This document shows, in pieces, positions 13,701 to 28,835 of a DNA stretch of 64,000 bases. A program made the translations under genes and the position numbers. The first letter of the stretch is position 1. Each line of letters starts with the position of its first letter. Source of the stretch: Neodiprion pinetum (Eukaryota; Arthropoda; Insecta; Hymenoptera; Diprionidae); assembly GCF_021155775.2 (NCBI RefSeq), contig NC_060235.2:981501-1045500 (forward strand), in the 5' to 3' direction. The notes below the pieces were generated by a model. That model did no database searches. It was not told the DNA's origin and worked only from the letters and a program-made list of their open reading frames with translations.

Positions 13701-16700
13701 TGATTACGAATCTGAAATCAGATTTTGAAAATTCAAGATAACGCATCCGATATGGCGGACGAAAATTTCAAATTTGATCGAATACGGTCAAAAGACTCTG
13801 TTCACAGAAAACGATGTACAGAATTTTCAGAATCTGATTTCAAAATCGCAATCAGTGACCCCAAAACGCCTGGACAGAGTTTTTTCTCCGGATTCGATCG
13901 AATTCGAAATTTTCGTCGGCCATGTTTAATCTGCCATCTTGTATTTTTCAAATTCGATTTCAGATTCGTAATCAGCGACCCCAAAAACTTATAATTTATG
14001 TAAAACAAGTATACGTGTAAAGGGGTAACTTTCTCGGAAGTGAATTATTTCTTCAATTTTCACAATTTTGGTCAATTAGTTTGTTTCAAACAATAATAAT
14101 TTACATTATATCGCAAAAATTACTCTTGAGTATTGAAAACCTACAATTGTACTGTTAGAAATAGCACAAAAGCGCAAAAAAATATGTTGAAAGGTTCTTT
14201 AAATGTACAAACAACAAATGTAAAATAGTTGGTAACAATACTTGCTACTATGACTCCAAGGGTTAAGCTTCTTTTAAGCCTCCTAAATCTTGACTGCTTC
14301 TCGTATCTCAAATAAAATTCCGTAAATAAAACGATTCAAACCAAATTTGTAGTACAAGTTGTCGAAAAGATTCTTTTGAAAATGGTCGAATTAGTAACCC
14401 AACAGCTTAAAGAAATATCATCACAGCAAATCAACAACGAAAATCGAAATATGAAAATTACACAATTAAATTTTCACATATTTGGCTGCCCGTGTTGCGG
14501 CGATAAATCCGAATTAGAATTAGAATTGTAGCCAATTAGCGCTCGTCATTTATCCGAAGCCAACCACTTTGACGCTCGCGTTCGATCTGAAATGTTCGTT
14601 ACAATCGGTGGAGTGAGAACGATTATTCCCGTAGATATTCGGCGTGTACGTCCGAAATTCCGCGGTTTGCATCCGCATGCATTTGGGACTCCGATGAACT
14701 GCATCGCGAAATTCCACCCTCCGTAATTTACCCCTCGATTCAATAATCAGTCGCTGTAATTCTCTACCGTCTCCGGCTGCATGTTCGATGTAACGAACAC
14801 GAATGATTGAAACCTTGAACTGAAAATTATTTTCGCATCACTTTTCCTTTCTAAGTGGAGTCGCGTTGTTTTCTATAAAATTTATTCAGAATCTTCGATC
14901 TTATTGACAACAGAAAACAAAAAAAAAAAAAAAAAACGGAAAAAAACATCTAAAAAAGTACAGTTTTATAAACAGCTCATGCAGATTCCGATTTCGCGGA
15001 AATTCGCGAACAATGTGATGCAGCGAAGTCAAATAAACGCATCGCTGAAAGTTGGTCCGCCCAGCCTCCCTCGCCTAGTAGAGAATAACAAACGAACCAA
15101 CAAACAAACTCGTTAAACTATCCTCGGTCTGTTTCGCATTCGGATTATACGTCCTGGTATAATATCTGCGTGGAATTACGTACGTTTCTACGGCTCTTTT
15201 CATCGGTGTTAATTACTATGCCTATTATGTACGGAGTAGAGCAACCTAGACCGCCAGTTTCTCTCTTGAGAATTTCACCGTACGCGTGCAGCGATACGTG
15301 GAAAATAACCTCATCCAATTATTTATAACGACCAAGTTAAAATAAATCTTTGTAGCAAACAAGGAGACATCGCAATGTCTATAATAACGCAATCGATCGG
15401 TAATCGTGACTTTAGTAAATTATAGTTTCGCTAAAAATAGTCTGCGAACAACTATTTGAGCGGACATTCTTCTATTCTTCGATAATTCCAACACGCGTTG
15501 GTATCGATTTTCAGAAAAATTGTCGTACAGGTGTCTTGAAAACAAATTATCAATCGATCGGAATTGCTTTATATTGCAGTATGATTGCGAGGTATGTCAG
15601 AAGGCGGGATAAACGCTGGATCCAAGTAGTACGTGTCAGTGTCTGGTCAGACCGCGATTCTCGCGGAATTCCGGCGAAACGAGTATACCTAAATTAGTCA
15701 TAAAATCGTGTGTGTGACAAATTCGTCTCTTCGTTATTTTCCAGTCATTATAGATTGAAAAAATATCACCAAGAATATTATATCAATAAAAATAATTCAG
15801 TATCAGCTCTCGAGTTTTTACAAGTCGTTAATTTTATGAAAAAATCCGTCTATAATAATTAATCTTTTCAAGTGAAAACGTGTATTTCGATCGATTTATA
15901 ATTGTTTCGCAAATTGTACTCAAGGTGAACAATCTGATGATAGACAGATAGATGATGTGTGATAAATTCAACGAATCCACTCTTCGCGCGTCCAAACAAT
16001 GATAACGACGAAGCGTTGCGTTAACGGATCCTCAAAGAAAAATAATAGTATGCAACGACTGACGGAAAAACTACGCACGATGCAGGATTATCGTTTCCTT
16101 CGCCGTGTGCAGCGGGAGCTTCGAAATCTATAGGCGGGTTACATACACGATATAGCACATATATCGTATATATATGCATACACCTATCCGGCGGGTTTTC
16201 AGTCGAAGCTCTTTGAGCTCCACGCGTGGTTGCAGGGATAAAGTTGAGGGGGATGACGGCCGCAGCCTGCGGGATATCGCACAAACAGATTTCCCGGATT
16301 TAGCATAAAAACTCCAAGCGGCTACTACACAGAAATATAACTCACAATGCGCCGGCTTTGATTCGATTCCCGCAGTGCAGCAGTCGACGCTATTCAACTC
16401 TGCAGCGTGTCCTCTCTTCACTTTTTCCTTCGATTTATGCGATGCTCGCGTTTGTTTTTTTTTTTTTTGTTATGTTTTCTTCTTTTTAGGAATCTATTTA
16501 TTCAGAAATTCATTTTATCTTGAAAGGCGAGCGAAGCTTGTTTGAATGTTTTACGGGAAAATGCGGTTAGTTGAATCGATGAGAATACATGTAATCCTGA
16601 AACATCCTTAACTGGTCAATATTACAGGCAACTCAACAAATAAATCGTCAACTTTTCCTTTTGACGGAGCAATTATACAAAATGAACCAAATTAATAATT

Positions 16701-19700
16701 TTGAGCACTGCGACCGAGCTGGTAGAAATTATTTTTCCGAATTTTATCGTCCAGAATCAATTATCGAATTGTTTATTCCCACTTGTTTACTTACTCGTTC
16801 CGCGCGCACGCATGCATTCGTTCGTTTATTTATTTTCCCCTCGACTCGAGCATCCGTTGGCTCGCGTTCCGATCGCTCCTCGTAGGCACTCGTTATCAGT
16901 TATATCCTTTGACGCGTTTGTTTGCGGTTGGTCATCCGCGGAATAACTCCGTACGTGAAATAAATTCGAAAACAACGGTGCTCTGCGCCGCTTCGAAGGA
17001 TACGCTACCCTAGACCAGAAGCGTGTATAAATTATCTTCCTAATTGAAAATAAAAGCAACAGAAGCAACGACGAATTGACTAAAACCTGAGAAATCGGCC
17101 GATCGTTTGTCGTATAGAGAATTTGTCGCCCCTCGCGACGAGGGAAACTAAAACCGAAAGAGAAAAAGCAGCAGGGTAGAAACTGGTATAAAAGGTCTCG
17201 ACACATTTGGCGCTACCCTTGTGTGCGGGTGTACAATACACATGTACACAATAAACTCGGGCTCAAGATGTTGCCGCTAATTTATCTACGCCAGAGGTAC
17301 AGTAGCTTCTATTTTCGGGGATTCCCAGAGGCTGGAGAAGGAAGCCCTCTTCGCTGACCTGCGGAATTACTTCGTCGGGATGACCGTGCCGAGTCTGACG
17401 ATGAGCGCATTGTGCCCTTCTCCGGCCTTTTCTTCTTTTCCTCCCCCGGCGCCGGTTTTAGTTTAACCTCTTCTCCTCGTCTTCTTTTCGCCATCTTCTT
17501 CTTCTTCTTCTTCTTCTTCTTGGCCATGCCGTACAGCACCGTATCGTATCGGCGTTGCTCATTCGGCGTACGTGTGGAACAAGCTTAATTAGTAATTCAA
17601 GGCCGGTTCTGGATACAGATTCCTATTACCGACACACTTACCGACGTCTTACCCAGACTCGAGCCCTTCCCCGCGATGAAGTCACTCCGTTCAGCTCCTG
17701 CTGTATCAATTTTTGAAAATAGTTAATAGAAACATAGACCGGCAAAGAGAAAGATATTGGCGGTTTCTTATTTCTCTTTCAAAAAATGAAAAGAACAACG
17801 GATAGAACAGAGCGAAGGGAGTACGCAGAATAGGGGGTGAGACGCGTGATGGCGAAGAAGGCGAGAGGTAAGGGGGTGAAGTGGAGTGAAAAGGCAGTGA
17901 CAGAGGTAATAAAAGGAGAAAAAGAAACCGGGCGACAGACGAGAGGCGATGATTGAATGGCGGTGAGTACTTGGCGAAATTCCCTCCTCTTCGCGGCAAT
18001 ACACACGGAAATATTTGGGTCAATTTTTTCGCAACACCGAATCAGCGACCGAGACTCGATCATTTTTTACTTTTTTCTTACCGTACCGTTCTTTTCCCTT
18101 GGAAATTTTTTTGTTTTTCTTTTTATTTTTATTTTTATTATTTTTTTTCTACGTCCGTTCTTGCTTCTTTCGGAAATTGATTCCGAGCTGGAATAAAACG
18201 CCGGATGAACGATCATTGCAGATCGACGCATGCGGTAGGCGATGATTACGCCCTGTAACGTAGACTCCGTATTGTACGGCAGAGTGAAGGAAGAATGTGT
18301 AGAGAAATTAATGAGGCTAATTAAGGGAAACAAAAGCGGTACATCTGCGAAGGAGCGGCGGAAAACGGAAACGGAATAAACTGTTCTTCCGGTTCTCCTT
18401 TCGAGACTCCCTCTCTCTCTCTCTATATTTCTCTCTATTGCTCTCTCAGTCTTTATTCAGGCCGCCCTCTCCCCCCGTCAGCTAAGGGACTCCGCAAATT
18501 AATCTCCAAGCCAAGACAATAGATCCCGTTGTATAGAGTGCCACGCCGCTAACCGGGACGCCTGCCTCGTTGAGATAACCAAGGATTAGCCCAGAGACAC
18601 GCTACCAGCCAGAAACACCCCCCGCGATCAGATACGACCATTGCAGGATGCAGGACAAACCGAAACTCGGTGCATCGCGCTGTATTCACGTTACATTATA
18701 TGTTCGTTCAATTATCGTAATTGCCGACTGGAAGCATATCCCACGGCCCTTTGTTTTATTATACTCCTCGACGATTTTATTACCGAAAGTGGTGAAAAAC
18801 GACGCGATTGAAAATATTCTTTCGAACCGTCGCGTGTTTTTTAACATCATTTCTGGGGATTGATGTAAAAATTTAATTTCGACCGCAGGTTTACGAAAAT
18901 ATCGCGGACAACCAATTGTTTCTTTAAACAATTTTATTCCAAGTGAATTAAAGCGTGGATGATATCGCAATATCTGTCCAGAATGAAGAAGGAACAAGTA
19001 AATTTCTTGGCGGTTTTTCACGGGATAAATCGATAGAAATATATATATATATATATATAAATTGGAGACCAACAAGATCAATCACACGTGTCGAATATAA
19101 ATCCCGATCAGTTTCATTTTCAATGCTGCTTTCTTTTCTCTGAATAACTTTCCAGATACAATATCCATACACACATATACGGGGGATTAAGGATAATTTA
19201 AGGAAGTATCCGTGGCAGCTGCTCGAGGTAAATCCAAGTATATAATGCACACAGTGGAAGGTAATAGATACGGACACGAAGGACATAAAGCGAAATGGAT
19301 ACGTGTAGGCGATTCCGTGCGATTTTCTACGCGAGACGCACGTCGAGCGAAAGGCGAGCGAAAATCGCGATCGCGTTACATTCGCTCGTAGATAACCATC
19401 ATCCCGGCGGGCGTTCAATCCTGCTTGCGTTTCTGTACCCGTCCTGCAAGCCTCGGTTCCCTTGCAAACGCCGTCTGGCTCTCGCCACCTGCGAACACAA
19501 CGCGTCCTGCCTTTCAGCGAAATTTCCATCCGGAACTATCATTCGCAAATGGACGAATACCGTGCTGGAAAAATCGCGAACAAAGGGAAAAAAAAACGAT
19601 AGGTGTAATTTTCAACAAAGTATATTTTGTCCGAGGATCCCTCAATTCTCTGTGAAGTTGGATTTATATTTGATTGACCAGAGAGAGAGAGTGAGGGAAA

Positions 19701-22700
19701 GGAGGGACACGGAGACAATTACGTGAGTTTGTTTTTACGGGCGCAAGATTTTTCATCCGCCGATCGGGTATTCGAGGAATGGGATGGATATGCGGTGCCG
19801 AGGAGTGGGATTTCCTGTTATATGCGAGATCCGCGTGTAATTAATCCGTAATTTTTCTTTTGAAGCAAACAGAACCGAACTGAGCCGGACGAAATCCTCT
19901 CTCCCTCTTCGTTCATCCACGTGTCTGTTTGCCGTTTGAGCTTTGGAGCGTGTTGCCATGGCTACGAAAGGAGAGAGATAGAAAGTGGTCCACGTTTCTC
20001 TCGAGCCGCGTATTAACCCCGGATTCCCGTGTGTATTTACAGTTTTAGAGAGCAGAAGAGCGTGCCTGTCTGCAGCATAGGTCGGCAATGGTAATCGAAT
20101 ATTGCAAATAATAAATACGAGAAACGAAATCACATAATGAAGGTAAATTGAAATTGAAATTTCGGAGGGGTAAATACCGGATGGTTCGATCCAGCTGCGA
20201 CTACACCAAGGGTTGGAATTATATTCGTCATTGCTTTGATAACTGCGAAATAGCAAAAGAGACAAGAATAATAAGGGTATTAGTTACAAACACAGGCCTG
20301 CGATGCTTTTCCCCTGACGAAACTGAGTTGTAACATCGGTAGGTGTTAGATACGAATCTGTGAAAAAAATATTTAAACAACTCTATCGCGTAGATTCTCC
20401 GAGTAATGTTTTTTCGGCTTTCTTAGTACTGCCAGAGTTAGAGTTACGTAAGTACAAGAGAAAAAGATTGAACGGGAGTTTTGAAGAAAGTAGAAAAAGA
20501 TATAGCAAGCCTTTTGGATTTGCATAAAATCTTGCATAAAAATAAGTCTCGATGTGCTGTAAAAAAAACTAGCGCTATATTTCAATTCAACATACTTGAG
20601 TACCTAAAAAAAAAACAGGCATTATTATTTTAAGAGGAAATTAAAAGTTATATTACGCAGGCCTGTGTTACCTACCGCGAACAGGGAATAACTAACGAGC
20701 ATTAACAAAGCTCGTATTTCACCCTCCGAAATATCTACGTTCTACACCCCCGTTACTTCCGGTCTTGATATTTAAAGTTTGCGAAACATCGAGCGACCTT
20801 TATTTACATCAATACGAGATACGTCATATATTAGGCGTTGTAAAAACATCTGACCCAACGGAAATAATTCAGGCACGAAAGTTTGAAACGAGGAGGTTAA
20901 ATAGCCCGCAGATCGGAGTCTATATTATATCTCGCGAGTGACAGAGCGGCAAAGCGGGTGTGACAAGGTCGCGGGAATCGCCCGGATTAGCGACAGGGGT
21001 AGTGAAATCCGGTCACATGCTCGGACGGATATGTTGCGTCGGGTTTCCGAGTGGATTTCACCGGCGAATAAGGCCGATCCGAGATGCTCGAACTTCCGCA
21101 ACGGCGAGCAGACGAAAATCAAGGGGTGCGGGCCAATTTCATGCGTGCGGCGATATCCGAAAGGGCGCGTAAAACGCGCGACATATGCCTTCGGTGAATT
21201 TTCCATCGAGCGCTTTTATCTCTCTCCCTCTCCCTCTCTCTCTGTTTGCCGTGGAGAGTGAATTTTCCAACCGCTGTATTACGCCTAGATACATTATTTA
21301 TACCGAGGAGTAAATTCGCGAGTCGCTATCTTCGGGCGATGCAGAACTCACCCTGGGGGTTGGACACCCTTAATTTACGAGGGTGGCGTTAATTGCGGGC
21401 TTGACACCGAATTCCGCGAGGTACAAAGTCTTCCCCGAAATTACAAGCAAACAATTCGGGAAGGAGCGAAGGACGAAAAGTCAGGATCACAAGAATCGGA
21501 TTGTCGTACTAAATTTTGAACTAGTTGCCACCGCGGAAGTCGATCAAACTTTAAAGCTCAATTTGTTCGCGAATTATTTCTCCAAGCATTGATATTTCAT
21601 TTAAACAATGTATATGAATTCTCATATCCGTCATGCAGCCTCCAAATTTTTCTACCTTTCCTCATTATTCTCTTTCCTTTCTCTTCTCTGGATGCCGTAC
21701 ATGAAATTTTTAATCGCGTCACTAGAGTCAGCCCTTAGATATACATATATTTTAAAAGTTCACAGAGTTCAATTACATCGCAAGCGTATCGTCGTGTGTT
21801 TATTATGTTGCAAGGGATTCTGTTTGTGATTATCTTTTTATATTGGATAAACAGACGAGTATATCGACTCTTCGAGTTTATATTTGAAAATGAAAGTAAG
21901 GATCACGCAGCGTTCCTCTTTGCGCACACACACACACACACACTTATACTTACACTCTCTCTTATATCTCTCCACGCAAGTGAAAGGATATTAAAGCATC
22001 ACGAATCACTTGGAAAATATCAGAATTTATATCGGTAAACGAAACGTCGATCCGAAAGGAAGAACGAAGAAACTAAGCTTTCGCGCGAAAACACGAGAGA
22101 GAAAGAAAAAAGTTAGTGAGAAGGAACTAAACTATGAGAAAGGTTCGCCGTTTCGATTCTGGCTTTTCGTGATATATTACGTGAGCAAGGGATACGGTTC
22201 AAATATCTCGTTCCACTTTTCCTCTCATTTTTCATTCTGAGGTTTACTTTTTTCCTTTTTTTTTTTTTTATTTTACAATAACAAGAATGTTGCACGAAAC
22301 GTCTCCGCTGAATTTGAAATTTAAATTCTGCGTTTCGCTCCGGAAACACGTAGACGCGTTCGGCTTCCGGTTGTTTTGTTTCACAGATCGACCCCGTCAA
22401 CCATTTTGGATTTTATCTACCTTTCGGTTTGCAGTTCGGGGCGAGATTTAAGGGCGGTTCAACGGCTAGTGACCCAAAATTGTCCGCAACCCTCCGTCTC
22501 TCCGTATTTTCCTGGCTTAAGGGGGATGCCGCGGGATTTGGCATATTTTTGAAATCTCGTAAAATCAGTTTCTTGACTCGATAAAATTCTCCATTGTCAA
22601 TAACGAGTCGAGAGATCTTGATCTGGATAAAAAAAAATTCAAACCCGTTTAGGTCGGGATATTACGAAGGAAAATTTGGGATCTAAACCAAATGGAGTAG

Positions 22701-25700
22701 TGAACGTCGCGAAGTATTATTGTATATTTCACTTTAACTTGCTCATTCTTCGACGTTCTATTTTCGTTTCTTCTTTGAACCACTCCAACCCCGCAACTCC
22801 ATTTCGGAAACGGATGTCGGCACGACGGGAATCCAAAGCCAGGAAATTAGCAAATCAACCCGCAAACCGTTACCGAAGGAGAGAAAATCCGAACGAACCG
22901 AGTATCATAATTGCTTCCGTTATTCGGAGAAAGTTAAGGCTCGTGAAACGCGACGGGATCAACTTAAAATGAAAACGAGCAATTTCGTTTTTTCTCTGCT
23001 TTAGAAAGCGAACGCGTCGTGTGTTCGGAATTGGCCATGATCTTCCTTCCTTATTACCTGTAAAATTCTTCAATCGAAACAAAAATCGAATTTCCCGAGA
23101 TGATTTTCATCGCAATTATTCGATTCGCCCGAGAGAGCCGCGGACTCAATTTCCATTCCAATTCGATGTTGGTGCCGGCTTCTTTTCCTTGGTGAAATAT
23201 AACGTATCCTCGACCTCGACAGTCGAGCGTCAATCACCGAGGGACAGACCGACGTGGTGTGCATACGTGGCTAGTTTTATTCGGAGGAAGATGAAGCTGT
23301 CGAGAAGACCGATGAACGACACGCCGCCGAGTTAAAGGGTCGTTTCTACCTTCGGTTACGGGTAACCTGGACGCTGGGGAAAAAGGCGAAGAGGTGAAAA
23401 GAGCGAAATCTGTCGAGTGGTTCGCCCTTTGTCGTACCACGATTTTGAATGGGCGCGAGTGATGCGGAAGGAGGAGAAAAGGAAATAGGGGGTGAAACTG
23501 GCGAGCGAGAAGCTGGAGATGTGTTTGAAACGGAAACTCTTACGGATTTTATCATCGCCGAGGCTTGGTATCACTGTCCGAGAAAGTAATGAAGAACTGT
23601 TGCCCGAGGGAAGGGACGGGAAGAGAAAAACCATAGGACCGAGAACTCGACGGGGAAGAGAATGATTCTGCACGTTATATATATATACACATAAGACGTA
23701 GGCGGGCACCCTTGACGCGAAACTGCAACAGCTGCGCACGCTGCACGTGCGTTTGATGGGGGTTTGATGGTCCGAGAAATAAGCGCGAGGCCTGAAACAA
23801 ATCGGGGATCGCTTGAAAGCGTTGACAGAGCCGAATTTCACCTCTTGCAAAGGCGTCGCTCCGCCAGCACGTTTTCTCTCTTTTCGCCATTTTTTTCACA
23901 TCCCTTCGAAGCGAACAATACTTAGATAATAATGATAATCTCAGTGGACGAACAAACCGGCTCCTGTACGGCGTTTCGAATTAGCGGGGGATCGCCTGTT
24001 GTACTGCGGGAATTCGCGTCCGAAGGGCTGAAAGGAAAGGAAGAATCGCGAATCTGCAGCGGCGGAGCGGAACGGGCACAGATGTGGAAAACAGCATTCA
24101 GCTCTCACACACCCAGCCCAATTCGCCCCGACGCAACAGCAACGGGTACGCCGTCTGAAAAGGGAAACAAGGCGTTCGTTAAATTACTCGTCGGGATTCC
24201 AATTTCACGATATTTTCGATTCCGCAGAACGAACATCCGCGCGATCTGCAACGAGCGCAGAAATTGAAACTCGACTCGGGGCGAAAAATCTGTCGTTAAA
24301 AAAAACGCCTTTATTAGGCTGGTTTTTTGTCGAAACTTTTTTTTTTTGTTATTTTTTAGCCCCAAACAAAGCCTCGTGAAACCGGAACTCGGTAGCGAAA
24401 TTCTAAAAGGTGAGTTCATTTTTCAATTTTTCAAAGACCAACAGATATATCACGAAAACTATACGAGTTGGGAAGCTGTGTTTACTTTCATTTTGTAGAT
24501 AATCAAATTTTCTTCAAATGATGTTGTGACTACTACGTGACGTTATTTGTGTTAGGCTGGAACACGGGTGAGATAAAAATTTACGACAAGCATCTTCGTT
24601 CATTTATTCAATGCAGTCAACTTTAAACTTTCCCATCGAGTACAAGACGAACATTTTGGTGGACGGTAGTCAGAACCGTTTTCGAAGAAAATTTCATTAC
24701 CTACGAAATGAGATTAAAAGCAACTTTCCAACTTATATAGCTGTCGAGATATTTTGGTTAGAGTGCTTGAAAAATTCAAACCGGACGAGTCACCCTTTTG
24801 TATTTTGGGACCGAATTTCGGTATCACGAGGATTCGTTAGAAGCTAAAATCTAACTTTTCGAAGGGCACTTAAGGGGTGAAAAAACGTTAAAAAAAAGAA
24901 CCACCCTAGCGTATATATCCAGCTTGAAAATCTATCAAATAATGCTTTTTTACTTTATTCTGATCGAATCCACTGTGAATTCGTCATAATCATTAAAAAA
25001 AAAGGTGACTGGAAAGACGATGACTGAGCGATCGTTGATCGTCAGGTTCAAGAACCTCTGGCAATTCGAAAATAATTCACACCCAACGACGTCGGCTTGG
25101 ATATTTGCACGAAATGTTTCGACGTCGATGTCTTTGATCGTGACGCGGTGTCGTAATAACGTCGACGATTTGTCTTTGTAACGTGAGGGTGGGTGCTTGG
25201 GGTGGTGGGGAAGGGGAGTCTGAGTTACAAGGAGTAAAGGAACAGACGGACGGACCGACGAACCGGGTCAAGGGTCGAGAATGGGGATGAGGACCAGAAG
25301 TTACAGGGGCTAGGTAACGATACGCGGGGTTTATGGCGGGGATCGAGGAGCAGGTTACGCGCGCGCCTTGTTTACCGGCGGTTAAGTTTACCGGAAGGAA
25401 GGGACGATTTGTAAGTACATTGAGATTATCTGCGCTGCAGCCGTCACGACTCGACGGGCCGCTACGATCCGGGCAGTTAGTTTGCCGTCAGGAGAGAGCC
25501 TGGCTCGACATGTTTTATACATGGCGTTAAAGCACTCGAAGAGTCTCTCCCCCCTTCCCTGCGGGGTAACAAAATATGTGTTTACACGCGCCCTCCGCCA
25601 CACCAATTCGACTAATTTTGGCATCGGCTGACAACTCTCGGATCGCAATCTTTCTTGTTGTCTATCGAATGCTCTGAAAGCGTCGGAAGCTTCACGCGAA

Positions 25701-28700
25701 CGTGAAGGAAAACGATTTTTTTTTTTTTTTGTTAGCGAGTGACGAACAACATGCTCGACGTGTTTTCTGCAATTTTCAATGCTTCGCGGCTATCAATCTT
25801 CGTTGTGAGATAAAATCGAGCGGATGATCGGTTTACGGAACGGAAGGGAAGAATGTCGGACGATCTTTTTACGTAAACTTGTTTACCGAAAGAATTTGAG
25901 AACGTGTTTTAAAATGACTCGAAATGCGTTGGAGGGTCGGAAGTAATAACAACTTTCACGACGATGTTGTCAATTACGATAATAATGGTGAATAATAGGA
26001 GGAGGAAAGGATGTGGTTGGGCTGGATTGCGGCGCCTAAGCAGCCCGTAGAACAATGTAATCCTTTCCCATTCGTAACGCGCGAGTAGCCATATTTCGCC
26101 AACGTCGAGGGCTCGCATACGTGTCTGTGTATAGATGGATAAAGGGGGACGGGGATACGGATACAACAATGTGAAACACGGCGTAACAATGCCGGGGGGT
26201 TTAACTCTAATGTGTGGCCGAGTGAGGATCGAGTTAATGCACGTCGAGAGTCAGGGGCTTTAACGCACCCTGAACAACCTCGTACCTACCGTTCCGAATT
26301 TGAACTGCACCAAAAACTACCCTCTCGCTTATAAACGTATCGTTATTTCTTCGCACGCATCTCGCGAGGGGGAAATATTTCGTGATATTCAAGCTTGGAT
26401 TGAAGAATCGAAAGCTGTGAAGGAAAAGTTTAATCGGAAAACTAGCAGCGAGATGTTAGTCCAGTCAACGTGGGCCTGAATTAAAAATAATTCGGGATAT
26501 TGCAGCATTTTTTGTGTACAGAAATTTTCGAGCCTCAGGAACTCCAATCCGGAGTCATCTTTCAGCTGCATAGCCGTCGTTTCGAGAATACAGCAACATT
26601 TCACGTTTTTTTTTTTGCGTCTTCCTCAAAAACTGCTATCGTTGGACGAAAAATGACTTTACCATCGTGTAGAGCGGAAAATTCTACATCGAATTCTGTC
26701 ATATGTTGGAAACAGAGTCGGATTAACAAATTAAGAAAAACAAAACTCCAAGTATCGACGGCATTTAGGGAATTTTGGTGATGATATTATTATTATTTCA
26801 TACGAGGACAGAATTTTCCGTTCTACACGATGGTCGAGTAATTTTTCGCCTATCGATAGCGGTTTTCGAGGAAAACACAAATAAACGTAAAATTTTGCTG
26901 TTTTTTCGAAACGCTGGCTATGCCAGAATTGAATTCACATCTATTTTGACCGGAGTATAACCAGACACAGATAATTGTGGTCGGGAAATCGGAACAGCGC
27001 ACGAGTTACTGTCATTCCTATAATTCGTCGAAATTCGAATTCCCTTTCGAGGGTAAAAATCGTCACTCAAATTCCGAGTATCCGCAATCGAGTGGCAATG
27101 AGCCCTCTATACCTATCAACCGCGAGTCAAACGGAATAACGGAGAAGAGTGATGCAGACTCGTTCGATGGGACGGACGGTAGGTACAGGTCGGTCACAGT
27201 TTCCACTTGCCGCTGCGAAGGGTTGCCAAGTGCCAATATTTAACCACTGCAAATACGGCACGATGTTTTCGATTTCGACAAACCAGAGCAGCAGCGGCTC
27301 GATCAAACGTATTTTACCGAAGTCTGCATGCCCTCGTCACTGAGCTCATCCAATTTTTACTTCGCTGGTCGACTAATTCCTTGTATTTCGTTTCGCATTT
27401 CCGTCGAATGCCAAACTCGAATCTCCTTACTTTTTTCTTTTTGCATTAGTTCTCCTGCTGCTGCCGGTGCTGAGAATATTTCCAACCTAGTTTGGAAGTT
27501 GGAAATCTGGCTGAATTCCGGCACGCTATTCCAAATGAAAAAGTTTGAAAACAATACCGATCTGTACACCTTTCCGTATCACAACGAACGTAATTATAAC
27601 GAAGCTGAGATTATCACGCGTCTTTCCCTCGATTACTACCGGAGAGAAAAAGCAAACCTTTCGTCGAGTAAAAATCCAAGGGCCGACGACTGTGCGGCAT
27701 CGGTCTATTCGAAAGGGCAGCCACACTTGACTGCCGGCTCGTCTGGAGCGATGCCGTTTGATTCGTTAATTAAACTTGAACCCCGGGCGCTCTTCGCCGG
27801 GCGATATTTACGTTACACAGTTTCCTTGCCGGGTTTCGAAAGCTGCAGACCTTCCAAGTGTGTACAATTCGTCAAATATTGGTACTAGGGGAATTCCTAT
27901 TGATTAGGAAAAGCGAGATGTGTTTTGCAGGCCGAACTTATGGGTAAACGCGGAGTGGAAAAAGGCGCGCGTACAACTTCAGCTTCGGCTTCGCTTGTTA
28001 CTGCGAGGCTCGAAAGTGTACGTCTGTAAACTATTTACGGAATAACCGAGGGACTTGTAAAAACTCCCGGCAGTGGTATAAACAGTTTTCGATAAACGAA
28101 TTCGAGTAAAAAAATCCTCCCGCCTGTATAATTGTCCACTACTTGCATAATTTATTTATATCGTAAGCGTATACCTTAAAGTTCCGCAAAATCCCGCAGC
28201 TGCGTAGTATGGAGGATGATTTTAGTGGGTACACTTCTCGACTTGAGAATAAAGGAGAGATCTCGCAAGTCGGTTGGAAAACACTTTCGCAAATGTGTGT
28301 GCACAGCGTGCAGGACTCTTTTATACTGGTCTTCCCTTTTACTTCACCGACTTTTGGCTTCCCTCTAAGCTATAACCTCGAGTCGTGGAGACTCCGGGAA
28401 ATAAGGAAATGACTCCTCGATCCAAGACGCGAGCCCCGCGATTAGACCATCGCGCTTTTAGCCTCTGAATTATTCAGACCGTCGAAGGGCTCGCGATATC
28501 GGAAACCAGTCGAGCCGAATCTCTATTCTTTGGTAAATGGCATTTATGTTTACTCAGGCCCCGGGATCAAAGCCTACTCTTTCCGCAAGGTTTCGGGATC
28601 ATGTGTCTCGAAAATCGTGTGTTTGTTTTCAATGCAGCCTCCAGCATCTTCCGTCTCTCCTTTTCCCGTCCCGGGGAACTCATCCAAGGATTCACTTATC

Positions 28701-28767
28701 TCGAGGAGGAGAACGAACGCGACGCCACCTCGTCGAAGTATTATTTTTTTTTTCTCCCCTCCATCCC

Positions 28768-28835
<68 letters not shown>

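Noticed and set aside
18948..19529. 193-codon minus-strand frame
   Set aside because: Includes translation of a TA repeat (alternating Tyr-Ile) and resembles no known family.
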